From Gymnopus androsaceus JB14 (lineage: Eukaryota > Basidiomycota > Agaricomycetes > Agaricales > Omphalotaceae), in assembly GCA_009733575.1 (NCBI GenBank), contig ML769400.1:62001-126000 (forward strand): DNA of 64,000 nt, read 5' to 3'. Positions 1 to 11,887 of the stretch are shown piece by piece (within the stretch, counting starts at the first letter, position 1; every line of letters starts with the position of its first letter). Below the pieces are notes generated by a model that did no database searches, was not told where the DNA came from, and was given only the letters and a program-made list of their open reading frames with translations. Made by a program: the position numbers and the translations under genes.

Positions 1-311
1 TGCGCTCCATCGTTGAAGTCAGGAAGGAGTATCTCATCTCCCTGACCGGTGGCCTGACTGCTGATGATATTTGGGTCTTTCCAGGATAAGCCAAGGTAGC
101 GTAGGATTAGCCTCACCGAGTCTGCCAGTCAAGAAGGAAGTTGGAGTACTGGTAGCAGGAGTCCAGTGCGAAGAATGATCTGTGATGCGGCATAATGCGT
201 TACCACCCTTGTGCATCAAGTGAGTTAGATAGAAAAATACCTTGCACTCTCGCAGCGGTCACACCACATCGAAGTTGGGTTTCCACAATGTGTACAAGTC
301 GGTGCCTGCAT
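1..311 (-). CDS. C2H2/C2HC zinc-finger family protein, 5' part (gene continues off the left edge)
   Basis: Minus-strand gene cut by the window start. Exon 1 (311-241) starts MQAPTCTHCGNP and has a C-x2-C ... C-x2-C zinc-binding pattern (CTHC, then WCDRC). Exon 2 (179-117) carries the family signature YQYSNFLLDWQ. Exon 3 starts at 60 with SQATGQGDEILLPDF, the same opening as the paralogue at 1681-2655. The three exons join in frame (71 nt, then 63 nt, phase 2 kept) through GT-AG introns of 61 and 56 nt. The zinc-finger exons expected by comparison with the paralogues lie outside the window. Function unknown; the family resembles small fungal DNA- or RNA-binding zinc-finger proteins. The coding model is inferred from agreement with five paralogues. 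Confidence 0.65.
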
Positions 312-1680
312 TCTTTGTTGAAAGGAAAAAAACCGGCTACGGGGAGAGTGTGTAGAAGATTGTTGTTTGTGTTCACTTAAAGTATCAGAAATATGGAAAC
401 GGATATTCGTACCGGACCCAACGAATCCGATCAGAAATGATCGCTGCAAGCAAGCAAGTACTAATAGTACTTACCAGGACAACATCAGCCTAACCGCATC
501 TCAGAAGAGATCCGTTCGTTTTCAACGCTCATTTAATTCAGGAACCAGTTGAGATCTGTGCGACAGAAAAAGTTGATGACAACGACAAATTTTTCTTTCT
601 CTATCAACACTCAGCACTCAACACTCAATGACCACAGAACTATGATAAGGCTCAGTCGGTTGCTATTAATTAATCATTAATAGGTGCGGTGTCGAAGATG
701 TTTATCTAGGTTTATCTAGCATACAGTCCCACGCTATCGGGAGGTCCGAACCTGGCAACTGCTTAGCGCTCATTAGCGCTGATGGCCTCCTTCCATTAGT
801 CGAAGACCGCTTTCATTATCAAACGCAGACTTGGTTTTTGAGACTTGGGACCTCAAGTACTTCTAGCTCGATTTCTGTAAAACCACTCTACCTGAAGAGG
901 AGCCAAAAGCGGGTGCTGTATGCGAGAGTTCCAGTTAAAAACATGAACAGAAAACCGTCTGAGTGTGCCAACTGTTGAGCGCAAAGGCGCGGCGACTCAG
1001 TCCAGAAACGACAGAAAATGCTGTGCACTAGCACTATGTACACTAAGTACTATATAAGTATGGGACGGTTGCATTATCTTACTTGATATCCTCCGGATGC
1101 AATATAGAAGTTCTATTCCCTGCCTCATTGATACAAGAAACTGGCACTCCACATTCAGGTGACGTTAACCACCGCATTAGTTCACATGTAGCAAGCTCCG
1201 CTCTCTGTAATATTGGATTCTTTCGTTGACGTTGCAAGATTGAATCAGACTAGCAATTCTACCGACGACGATCACTTCGTGAATTTTGGGAACTGGGTAT
1301 GATCTTCATGCCCCGGCGCGCGCGGTGAATGGATGTCACTGGCTCTCAGATAACTTTTTAACTGCGTCCTTCACTTTCGAAAATTCGACGTTCATTTCAA
1401 GGCGATGGTGCCCCGTGTACTCGTGTATACATGCATATCTAATCAATAAATCACAGCGTCCAGGAATGTAAGAAAGCAGTACTTACAACGACGAGCAGAA
1501 AAACGAAAGGGACGACAAAATACAACATATCTAACAGATAAATCACAGCGTCCAGCGATGTCCTAGAGCAATACTTACAACGACAAGCAGAAAAACCAAA
1601 ACGACAGGAAAATCCAAAATAGTACAGCCGTTACAAAGAATTCATACACCGGAAGAAATCATTATTCGTACGAGGTTCGC
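312..1680. other. Intergenic stretch with a 92-bp tandem duplication
   Basis: No supported gene. At 1446-1625 a roughly 92-bp unit starting ATAAATCACAGCG is present twice with point differences. It contains the ACGACGAGCAG-type word that recurs downstream of the other zinc-finger paralogues (near 8690, 53390 and 56860), so it is probably the 3' flank of the gene ending at 1681, duplicated together with the family. The rest (312-1440) shows nothing I can assign. Confidence 0.5.
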
Positions 1681-2655
1681 TCAAGTTGGACTTGCACGGG
1701 CCTGACCATGAATGACTGGGCATCTGGATTTTCTGTCATGGCGCCTCCAAGATTGATGGTACGAGAACTTGGCTTTACAATGCACGCAGGTATTTGGTTT
1801 GTTCTTTTTGTGTTTAGCTTCGATGTGATCTGGAGTGATTTTTTTTGGTTAAGCTAAAAAAAGTTTTTTAAAACCACTAGATGGCTTACTTCTTAGACTC
1901 TGTTTGCTTCGAAGCCTCCCACCGCATTCTGGACAATTGGAACCAGGTCCTGCTCTTTTCGATGACGATGGTATCGGCGAAAGTGGTGGAGATACTGATC
2001 GTGAAGACTGGGTGAAGTTCGAAGGAGGAGGTGCGAGGTCGTGCTGCGACGCAGTCGCTTCCGCCGCTTGTGATACCGAGTACCACTGGGAGCCTAGTTC
2101 ATACAGGGGGGAAAATGGTTCAGAAATAGACGAAGGTGCGGCCCATGTAATGCCATACTGTGGTGGAGTCGGATTTACCGCTTGTCCTGGTATTGGGCGG
2201 TGATTCAGACTGGGTGGAATAAGTCGTGTTTCTACCATGCGCATGTGTTCAGTCATCTGTGTGTAGGAAACAGACTACAAACCTTCTTGAGCCTGCCAAT
2301 CGGGTTGCAACTGTCTAGAAAATTGTAATTGGATTCCGTCGTCGAAGTCAGGAAGGAGTAGCTCTAGATTGTCCGTTCCCTGAGCGGTCTTACTACTGAC
2401 GAAACTTGGGTCTTCGCAACGGTGGATAAAGAAGTAGTGCTCACCTTCTATACCATTCGGAAAGTAGACTGAAGTGCTTATCATTGATATCCGTGAATGA
2501 GTTGTGGTACAAGCTGCCAGAAGCCGTCAATGAAAGTTAACCATCAAGTGCGTTGAGAAGATCCAATATCTTGTAGTCTGGCAGCAGCTACACCATATCG
2601 AAAAGGGATCTCCACAATGGGTACAAGCTTGGTTGATCGAAGTCGAAATTTGCAT
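1681..2655 (-). CDS. C2H2/C2HC zinc-finger family protein (paralogue A), possibly with a damaged first splice donor
   Basis: Five exons (2655-2570, 2513-2445, 2395-2283, 2231-1890, 1829-1681) sum to 759 nt with all phases kept, predicting 252 residues. The N-terminus has the family C4 motif (CTHC ... WCSCC). The middle is Ser/Pro-rich. Finger 1 (CPECGGRLRSKQSLRN plus HIEAKH) is a classical C-x2-C-x12-H-x4-H finger whose histidines lie in the next exon. Finger 2 is C-x2-C-x12-H-x5-C (CVHC ... RRHDRKSRC). The first intron begins with AT where the paralogue at the left edge has GT, so either a non-canonical donor is used or the gene is newly broken. Short introns and a shared exon plan tie it to the other family members. 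Function unknown; nucleic-acid binding is likely from the fingers. Confidence 0.65.
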
Positions 2656-4588
2656 CGAGTCTCTGGAGAATAATTCGAAAGAGACTACCGAAGGACGTGA
2701 AGATAAATCAATGTGACACAAATGTGACTCGTATTTAAGTCGAGTGAAAAATAAATGGCTGCTTGCATCCGCCACACTGGGTTGGCAAAAGAAGGCGCAA
2801 TAGAGACGGAGTGAGTTTTGATGGTAAATTGTTCTCGGAAGTGTAAACATATTTGCTCCTTTCGTTCCTCAAGCACACAATTGCGAGGATTCGGAGGAAG
2901 TTGGGAGGAAGCGACCAATTGAAATATCAAACGAGCCGACGAACTTCCTTGCGAACAGGATATCAGCCACCAAACCAATAGTAACACATTAGCAACTAGT
3001 AACACATCAGCAACTAGTAACACATTAGCAACTTGATAACCGGGTCCATCTTATTCCTAAAATACGACTGAAAACAGTGTCAGAGGCGCAGGCGAAAGAA
3101 AAACTAGATGTACATGCATGTCTACGAGAGAGTCCATGATTATGCGGAAATCCTCGGTCAAAATTGACAAGGCATAAAATCCAGCCAAAGTCAGCGCTTG
3201 GCCCAAAATAACTCTTGTATGTTCACCAAGGTTCACCGCCTGTCATTCACCGCCTGCCATATGCTTCTCAACAGCAGCGGAATTTATTTCAATAAAATTT
3301 CCCTTGCCAACAAGCAGGAAGAATATCTGCATAAGTATAGCTGGAAATCTATTAGATGCCAGTGGTGTAGTAGCACCACCTGTCAAATTAATAACGCGCC
3401 TTACAACTTTGAACAAAATGGAGGTACGACTGTGTCTGGGTCTTTCTTTCCCGCAAGATGAATGTACTGTTTAATGAGTCGGCTAGCAGGAATAGTTTCC
3501 GTGAAGGTTTTGAATGCATCCGGTAAAATGATAAGCCACGCTCACAATGTGCAATATAGACTTAGTCACGGGTAATAGGCGCCCTTGTCTGTGTAATGCG
3601 CTTACACGAGAAGCTCCGATTCCCAAGTCTTGAGTCTTGAGGTTGGCTAATGTATAGTTATACACGAATATTCTGGATATGATGTAACGAATGTCTGCTT
3701 CGTTGTATTAATCGCATAATTCTGGCCCATTGTTTCGAAATTCATGTCATGGTACTGTATCTGTGTAAGTATCTGTGTTCGTGCCCTCTGTGTATCGGAA
3801 TATGGGAAAAATTTACTCAGGGGCCAAGGATATCTAAAGAGACATGGAAATTACAGAAATCAGCAGTACGGGAGCTCATTAAGAGACGCCTCGCATGTTA
3901 GCAATTACGAAGTTGTATCGCCCCCGCGGTATGGGCGAGGCAAGAGAGGTTCATAGTTCTGTTCCCTATTTGTTGTAAAAGATTCAATAAAAATAACTTG
4001 ACAGCTCGCTGCAACGAGTCCACAGCGACAGCGATTTGGTGGTCGATCTCGCGGAAATGCTGTGGCTTGATTTCAAGTCGGAGGCGTTCTTTACAATTTT
4101 AATTCAAGATGGATGGTTGTAGTGAAATCAATCACTTGGACTGGAGTGACGACAAAGACGATCTGATATTTGTAGGTTGTTCTATGTTCCGGTTCAACTG
4201 TTAATGTCGTTTGAGGGCAAATGCGTCGGTAACTCATATGGGCACTACTAGGAGCAAGATGCTGATGACGATTCTTGTAACGAGCCAAACCCAAAGGTTC
4301 GGCATATAGTGTATATCAGGTATCTCTAGCTGCAACGCGCAGTACTCTGATATTGGGCGCATTTCCTGCAAAATAATAATGATAGAGCCAATATATATTG
4401 AATGGAAAAAAGGAATCCAACGCAAAACACATTTTTTGGAGGTACTGGATCTATATACTTAGCGCGTTAAGGTATAATCCAAAACTTCATAATGTACGCT
4501 AATCGCTGTCGCAGTCTAATAGCCACCATTTCCATTAACCTAGAGTTGAGGTTGATTCTAGTCAGATGAACCTAGCCTTACTTAAAAA
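2656..4588. other. Intergenic stretch with an 18-bp triple repeat
   Basis: No gene supported on either strand; the open frames here are short and show no family features. At 2980-3033 an 18-bp unit (AGTAACACATTAGCAACT) occurs three times in tandem with one substitution. The segment 4430-4588 is the 3' flank of SEC24. Confidence 0.5.
2980..3033. repeat. 18-bp minisatellite, three units
   Basis: Three head-to-tail units of AGTAACACATTAGCAACT, the middle one with a T-to-C change (CATCAG). Seen directly. Confidence 0.9.
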
Positions 4589-7500
4589 TCACCTCACCTT
4601 CTCCTTTAACGACGATATAAATTGCTGGTAACTCGGAAGGACATCCGCACGGTCTTGCACCAAGGCCGACAGAGCCCAAAGTCGAAGCGGTGGTTCTCCA
4701 TCCTCCTTGACAATATATAGATGAGGATAATACACTCCCCGGCGCATTTCACGGGTCTTTTGGATGATTGCGTTGACTCGTTGCGAGAAGGGGTTGTCGA
4801 GTGTAGGAAGAGTAGTCTACGGCACAAATCAGTGTTTCAACTTTGCAAGGACGACTGATTGACATACCTTGCCACCTCTTAGCACATCGTAGCTCGGAAG
4901 ATTGAATACATCCATAACAAGCTGCGGAACAGCATCGCGACCAACCCACAAGAATATGTTTTGACCATCTTCGATGAGGAACAGACCGTGCCTCTCCAAT
5001 CTCTCCGAGGTGAGTGGTAGTGGCGGTGGCATGATGACACCCTCTGGACCGACAGTTCCAGCCTGTATATTTTTTTAGCGCTGCGTTTCCAAGCACGAGC
5101 AGACCAACAAGACATACCTCAGGAGGCATATTGTGCAGCGAATAAAATGACGGGTAAATATACGGAATTAACAGCTGAGCGGGAAGCGAGGTCAACAAAG
5201 CTTGAGAATAGGCCCTGATGTCCGGTGGGATCTGCGCGCTCTGCCTTATACCAACCTACCATTGCTCATCAGCTATAATCAATCAATGTTGAACCCGAAA
5301 ACAACGTACATTCTTCAACAAACCAAGGATCAATACCGGAAGCATCTTCAGATTCTCTCCGACAGCCAACTGAGCACTGGCACCTGCACCGGCAGCAGTC
5401 ATGCTACTCTTGTAGGTCTGAAGGATCTCTACAAGCTTGTTGAATACTGCATCACGAGCATCTTCGAGCTTATGCGATAGAGATCGCTCGACAGCCTTGT
5501 TTGCAAGCAGAACAGCGAGAGCGACCTGATCCGCAGAAGCAAACACTTCGGAAAGATTGGAGGTGACGGGATAGGCTGTTGTCACGACCCGGATTCTTCG
5601 TTCACCTAAAAAAAAACCAAGCCTGTGTCAACACAACAAACAACAAGGTCATGGCAGCTCTCACCATAGCAGGTCGTGTGCAATATCGCCGTCTGAAGCA
5701 CAACGAAAGGAACGTTCATTGTTTCCTCAATTTGAATCTCGATAGCGTATCCTTGATTTGTCGACACAGTAGGCATAGCCAACAGATCTGTCGAACGAAC
5801 GAAGAAGTTTCCATGGAAAGAAGACATGCGCAGACCTAATATACAGTCAGTAGATGTTCGTACCCACTACGATTCGAAACCAACACACCTCTTGAAGCGC
5901 GAACACGCATGATAGCTTCCAGCATTATCGGCATGGCAAGCACCTCACCAAACTCGTGTGCAAACTTGAGTGCGTCCTCGGCTCGCGCAGCATTAAAAGC
6001 TGGATAGTAGTAAGTTTGACCAGAGGTATAGTGAGGCAAGCATGCTAAAAAAGATTACATCAGAATGGGAGGAGAAAAAAGTACGCGGCACTCGCGACAT
6101 ACACATGCTTGCTACATCTTGATATGCGCTACTGAACAAGAACATATCCACCGTGACCTGGGCTCTGGAGCATTCAATCGCGAACGTCTTGTAAAAGGTG
6201 GAGGCGGCTTGCAAAAGTCCAGACTCCTAATACGGAAACAATTAAAAAGCACACACTCTGTACCTGACCAAAACGTACCTTTGCAGTACCGAGGATCTTG
6301 GGATCCTCCCTGTTCTTCAGAGCACCAACACCAAGGCTAGGAAGACTGGCCGAGAGCGCAATGATTTTTCCTCCAATGGGCACCATGAGTTTGTAACCAG
6401 CTTGCAAAGCCGGCCCCATGGCACTACCAATGATACTGTTCTCCTTGAACATATCGTTGATTCTGGTCAGCAAAGACTCTAGTCCACCACCAGTACGAGC
6501 TTCCGCGAGGTTAAGAAGAAGGTCGGTGGGTTTAGGGAGGAAGACATCGTCCACATCAGAAACCACGAGCATGGTAGGGTCGGTCTGGCCGGGAGAAAGG
6601 GAGAAGAAGTATAATGAGACGTCGAAGCAAATAATAGCAATCTTGGTGCGCTCGTCTTCGTCCGGGATGCGATCTAGGTTCTCGAGGATAGTACGCGTAG
6701 CAGTAGCCACCATTCCTGATGGAGCATAAGCAAACCGCTGAAATATTAGACAAGAGATACTCACCAGATTGGACCGCTGCGTGGCTAACATCGATCAAGA
6801 AGACGTAGACGGCAGGCTGAGGAGGGCGAACCATATACTCCGTTGGTGCTACATACTCCACTGTACCGTGACTGAGCTCTGCTCGGCTCCAGCGGTCACC
6901 AGGCTGGTTACGCGTCTGATCCCAGTCGAACATCTGGGGAACTTCGTTGCTCAAGTTGCACATACAGCAACGCCAACGATTACCGCCATCAATGAACTGC
7001 ACGAACGGGTTGATATAGGTCCTGCAACGACGACATCGCGCTATTACAGTATCGGTGACAAGAGGTACTGGAGGTTCGTTCTCGGACACTGTACGGTAGG
7101 GAGCGATGATCAGGGCCAAAGGAACTTTGGATTTGGAGAGCAAAGACGAGGAATTTGGGAACGCGTTCAGGGTGCATCGTTGATACGATGGGTCGGCGTT
7201 GGCGAACTGGGAAGGCGTAACAGTAGCATTGGGAGGGAGCCGTATTTCTGGGGGAGGAAGGGAAAGTTCTCGAGGATCTGGAGGAGATGTGAGGAGATTG
7301 GCGGTTTGGAGAGAAAACGGCTTTGGTCCGCCCAAACCCATTTGACCAAACTGATCAGCGAGAGCATTAGGATTCGGCTGGCCATATGAAGGTTGCTGGC
7401 CATTGAGGTAGTCAGGCTGCTGTTGGCCTTGGCTCGGGTCAAAATACTGAGGCTGAGCTTGACCTTGTTGCATTGCGAACTGGTTTGGAGCAGAAGTCGC

Positions 7501-7924
7501 AGCCAGTCCTGGAGTAAAAAGCTGGGGCTCCATTCCTGCTTGCGGTGGTGGTTGAGACATGGGCTGCTGCATCATCGAAGTTTCATCGGCGCCGCCATAA
7601 TAAGCCTGAGTCTGACCAGCAGCATACTGACGTCGTTTTGAATGGTGAATACCTGGTGCTGAGGCTACTGGCGGGCTTTCGAGCGCAGGTTGCTGCAAAG
7701 CTCCGGCAGTTTCAGCAGGATGCTCCCATTGCGTGTGTCCCGTCGCGGTTTCTGTACAGAATTAATGAGAGGAATTTGTTTTACGATTGAAACTAACCAA
7801 TGAAAAGTAATCGCTGGTTAGTTGGTTCCCTAAAAACATTTCAGAAATAGTAGATTATCAAGATTATCGTCACTCACCATTCCGAAGCCCAACCTGGAGG
7901 AAGTTGCTCAGCCGGAGACGCCAT
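4589..7924 (-). CDS. SEC24: SEC24, COPII coat cargo-adaptor subunit, with N-terminal WW module
   Basis: SEC24 pairs with SEC23 in the inner COPII coat and selects cargo at ER exit sites. Translation starts at 7924 ([16 protein letters not shown]). About ten short introns are removed without any frameshift and the product is roughly 940 residues, normal for the family. Domain order: a WW-like module built from the first three exons (PPGW ... GHTQWEHP); a Pro/Gln-rich linker; the Sec23/Sec24 zinc finger (CRRC ... CCMC); the trunk vWA-like domain starting [17 protein letters not shown]; the beta-sandwich and helical domains ([26 protein letters not shown]); and a gelsolin-like C-terminus ([12 protein letters not shown]) ending EKVR. 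A WW module at the N-terminus is unusual compared with the yeast protein. The neighbours are zinc-finger paralogues on both sides with no evident functional link. Confidence 0.96.
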
Positions 7925-8979
7925 GAAATGAAGATAACAAGTTCAGAAACAGAAATGGACTCGGTGTAGATTAAATCGCCACGTCAAACGCTTTTAGCCT
8001 ACACGTATTGACAGAACAGCTCGGCTTAGGGTCAGAGATTAAAAAATACTTCGAAGCAAAGATGGAGAAAGAAGACGTGGTAGCACACGTGATCTGCCAC
8101 GCATACGCCGGTATCCGGTCGAGCGCTACCTTCGACTGGAAGAAATGTCAATAAGTAGCGAGTGGACCTCCTACCCATACCGCCATGACCATTCGTGCCT
8201 CCCTCCTACTCTTTACTAATCCCTTCTGCGCTCCCCCAGCCCTCCATTTCCGCATTCAAGATCTAAGTAGACCTTATCGTTCATCATCATCGGACGATAC
8301 CTCTTGATCATTCTCCATCAGTCCCAGCTCGCCATCTCCTTTCTCGACTGTCAAGTCGCTTGAGATCCTGACTCTCGAGGCAAGCTACCACTTCAGACTG
8401 TTAGGTTCAACATCGAGCGCAGTGCTATCAAAAATCAATCTTCGAAGTATTTTTTTTTTTTGGCTCGCTCCATTGAAACCTTTCTTTGATGCAAACCCGG
8501 TCGATGAGCACCTAATCCGAAGTGGATGTTCTCATTAAGAAGATGACTGCTTCCTGTATTGCAGGAGCATATTCTATATTCCCCGGCCCCGGCTTGTGAG
8601 TGTTCCTTGTGGATTTTTTAGTTTAGTTCCCAACTCTGACTAATTTTGTAATGTACAGTTTCAGGCGATATAGTATAGTATATAATAACGAGCAGCGTTT
8701 GGGTCTACCAAAAAGCAATACGACGAGCAGCAATACAACAGCGAGAGGAAGTAGATTCGGAGACATTACTCAGAAACGATTGGCACAGTACAATGGAGGG
8801 AAACGGATCTTGGGGTTCTTTGAGAACCAACATGCGAGTTCACTGACGAAAACAGCAGTGCCAGCAGAGATGTTGTTCGTGGTCGCGGTTGGCGTAGTGG
8901 TATCAGACGGTATTCGAAGTGTTATTTATTTTTCTTGGGGGTCGGGAACGAGGTCACGACTCGCTAAGCCTCCCGCGGC
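7925..8979. other. SEC24 promoter side and 3' flank of zinc-finger paralogue B
   Basis: About 1 kb without a supported gene. 7925-8100 is upstream of SEC24. A poly-T run lies near 8450. At about 8675-8750 the flank carries GAGCAGCGTTTGGGTCTACC followed by AAAAGCAATACGACGAGCAG, a diverged version of the 3'-flank motif found behind the paralogues at 53.5 and 57.0 kb. The open frame at 8651-9028 on the plus strand overlaps this flank and the last exon of paralogue B and is not supported. Confidence 0.5.
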
Positions 8980-9921
8980 TCAAGTTGTACTCGAACGCGC
9001 ACGACCGGTAGGACACCTACATTTCTGATGACGATTCCGGGATTGTCGGTAGGGAAATGCTTCTCCACAATGCGAACATATAAATCGTTTGTTCTTTTTG
9101 TGTTTACCTTCAACATGACCTAAGTCGTATGAATAGTAAGTCAAATCGTTCTAGGAGATGAAAAGCTAGTGCTTACTTTCCAGATTTTGTTTGTTTGCAA
9201 GTGTCTTACCGCAGATTTGACAATCGAACCTCCTGATCTGGGTCGACGAGGATGTGCTCATTGGTGGCGACGACGACGATAGTGTGTAAGCTGGGGTTAG
9301 ATTATTCGTCGCTGACCTGGGGCCTGGGCATCGCAGAGATTTAGTGAGGTGCACTCTGGGCAACGATGTATAGTTGTCCTGCGAATCGGACGGAGTGTTC
9401 GGGGTCAATGATGGTGGTGATAGTGTCGACTGGATGGATTGAGTGGGGGATATATAGTTCGGTGTGCATGCCGCCGACTGGGAGTCTGACCATGGCCGAG
9501 ATTGAGGGAAGCGATGTGCCGGAGAGGCAGGATAAGGTGCGGGGTCATACTGAGACGACGTGCACTCCGCCGCCCGCACTGCTGAATGCGAATTCCCCTG
9601 GGAGCCTGACCGTTGTCCACATGAACCGTGTGCTCGCGCTGCTTCCATCGAGTATGGATGGTGCTGTGGTGTCGCTTGGATCGAACAGTCCATAGACTGG
9701 AACGGTTCACCGGGTAATTGGGTGCTGCATGAAGTTGAGATCTTTATCCTAACGTGGATAAAGAAGGGTGCGTCTTACTATCTTTGCCATTCAGGAGCCT
9801 GGAAGTCGTTCGAGCGATAGGAGGAGAAATCTGGCCTTGCATCAGCTTCTGGATGGCAATGGGTACACCACATCAGTGCACAGAGCGGACAAGCTTGGTC
9901 AATCGACGCTGGGGCTGACAT
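8980..9921 (-). CDS. C2H2/C2HC zinc-finger family protein (paralogue B)
   Basis: Three exons (9921-9779, 9724-9177, 9119-8980) sum to 831 nt, giving 276 residues without interruption. Exon 1 holds the N-terminal CPLC ... WCTHC motif and the family signature APEWQRY; the intron that splits this region in the left-edge genes is absent here. Exon 2 encodes a Ser/Pro/Gln-rich middle with the module SQYDPAPYPASP ... FPQSRPWSDSQSAA. Finger 1 (CQICGKTLANKQNLES plus HVEGKH) is C2H2 and split by the last intron; finger 2 (CSHCGEAFPYRQSRNRHQKC) is C2HC. Introns are 54-57 nt. No localisation signal was recognised. Probably a nucleic-acid-binding protein of a lineage-specific family; exact role unknown. 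Confidence 0.78.
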
Positions 9922-10178
9922 GCCAAAAAATGTGGGGGAAAATATGTAGAGTGCAGAGTAGCAATCTGGGGCTTGTATTTAAAGGAAACGGCCAAGGTTG
10001 GTTCATGGAATCATAATCACACTGAAGGACTATGTCATCAGGGCTGTATTTATGGCCAGTCTGCACATCTTCCGTCGACTCGATAAGTAGGTGAATACAC
10101 TTGGAATGCACCTTGCCAACGTTAAGGAAGCGCGTGTATTTCGATTTGCTTGTCGATACATTCCCTACTACTCTCATG
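9922..10178. other. Promoter side of paralogue B
   Basis: Region upstream of the minus-strand gene starting at 9921. No gene or clear regulatory element recognised. Confidence 0.4.
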
Positions 10179-11372
10179 GAGGGGAGAGTCGATGCGTCTT
10201 ATTCGATCCCATCAAAAGAAGAAGAATCCTGTCAAGCTGCCAAAGTCGTATATGTGTCAAGTATTATGACACATATCGCAGAAATTAGTATCCGGCGTAG
10301 AGCCATTTCTTTGCCGTTCTGTGACGTGTTCGTGACTTTCAACTTGATAAGATGACCTGTGCTCTTGCTCGCTGGTTGGCGCATTGCGTCAGCATAAAGG
10401 AAAAGTATGTAAGTATATATACATATATATAATATAATGTGACAGCAAAATATGGGCACTCAAAGAGCAACTTGAATGAAGTTGGTGGCTCTTGCATCAG
10501 CAAAACATCTATGCACTGGGGCCCTCAGGGACCCACTATACGGCTAAAAAAAAAGCAATCCAGGTTGTCTGGGGAGCTCAGCCTTCAGGAGTCCGAATAG
10601 TTTTATACCACCCACTACTAGATAGACTAGTTAGGCACTCGTGAGTGCTAAGATAAGAGTTGGCAACTAAAAAGGAAGATGTCATCCTGACTCAATTGAA
10701 TCAGGATAGCCTTCCTTTTTTGTCACCGGCCTCAAGTCATCAGCAAAACCTGTAGTATTTTCACTGGAGGTCTCCAGAGATCTCTGGAGCTTGACAGCTG
10801 TCAAAAAAACTGTCAATTTTCTCCAGAGATCTCCAGAGGTCTCTGGAATAGGGTACCTTGCTCCAGAGATGTCCCAAATAAATGGGTTTTCTCCAGCAAA
10901 AATACAGGTTTTGCTGATGAATGGTTACACTTGTTAGAGGAGCCAGAGCCAATTGCGACACCTCCAAAATTTGCTGTGGATATTGGACATGGGGAAAATA
11001 TTGTTGAAGTTTTGTGGTCCAAGTTCAATAAGCTTCGCCGAACCTTTCTGTCAGTTGATTGGAGTTCCCATGGACTCAACTCACAGGCATTGAGTCTACT
11101 AAATGATTCCCTGCAAATGACCTATAGGCTATGTGTACTACTTAGTATTATTTACTGAATTTGAAGGGATGAGCTGGTTGTAGAGATTGCCCTTTCTGCA
11201 CTGTCACAGCCAAATTCCTTCCATTACACCTGCTCTAACAGGAAGCAGACCTGGAAAGGTACATTGAGGATCTTTTACCACTTATGGACTGGTGACTGCA
11301 AGCTGACACCTTCTCCGAGGCCTCCCGGGCTTGTCATGGTTCTTTGATGGGATCAAATAAGGTGCATCAACT
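10179..11372. mobile_element. TIR DNA element, left copy of an inverted pair
   Basis: The element begins GAGGGGAGAGTCGATGCGTC and ends with the inverted counterpart at 11345-11372 (TTTGATGGGATCAAATAAGG then TGCATCAAC). It is nearly the reverse complement of 11888-13164. Both copies contain a degraded coding segment (peptides such as EEPEPIATPPKFAV and NSQALSLLNDSLQMTYRL), conserved enough to suggest a former transposase or captured gene; I could not assign it. A small CATCAG fold-back element (10738-10919) is nested inside. No clean target duplication was found. Confidence 0.7.
10738..10919. mobile_element. CATCAG fold-back element, subfamily 1, copy a
   Basis: 182 bp, starts CATCAGCAAAACCTG and ends CAGGTTTTGCTGATG, almost palindromic throughout (CTCCAGAGATCTCTGGAG and its complement around GACAGCTGTC). 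It has no coding capacity. It lies in the left arm of the inverted pair; the right arm lacks it near 12626 (GGCCTAAATGGTTACAC), giving an empty-site comparison. Other copies at 28838-29016 and 62544-62722. Confidence 0.88.
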
Positions 11373-11887
11373 ATGGACTCAGAGCTCTCTCATGTCCACC
11401 AAATCAAGGTCTTTATCATCATTGCAGGGTGAATGGAAGCTTGTATTTCAGAAGGGGGGGGCAGAGCCTGGGGGCGATGGAAACTGAAGCCCCCAAGCTA
11501 GCTAGTGCCTGACCTGTTTCATGACACATATCCAGGTCAACCTAATACTAAATACTTACTTACTTGTAGTTTGAGCTTTGCTAGTGGATATGATTCTTTT
11601 ACAGCATAGGAGTTTCTTTTTCTCTTTGTGTAGCAAATGATGAATAATTGACATAGATAAGTCAGAGAGTGAACTGAATGTAATGATATTATGCAAACGG
11701 TACATGGCATGAGGGCTTTACTACAGGTATCCAATATAGTAGTTGAAGGGTTCAATGGCCTCAAGCTCCTTGTTAGGCGTGCCGATAAATGGCCTTTGGC
11801 AATCACTCAAATCAGTCTAAATGTTTCCCTTTTCTTCATCCTGCCAATCTGCATTACAGCACCTATGCAACAAACTACAAGTCCTTA
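11373..11887. other. Spacer between the two inverted element copies
   Basis: About 515 bp separating the head-to-head copies. Short open frames only. Includes a G-rich run near 11453. Nothing assigned. Confidence 0.4.

Noticed and set aside
8651..9028. 125-codon open frame on the plus strand
   Set aside because: Overlaps the last exon and 3' flank of paralogue B on the other strand; no family resemblance.
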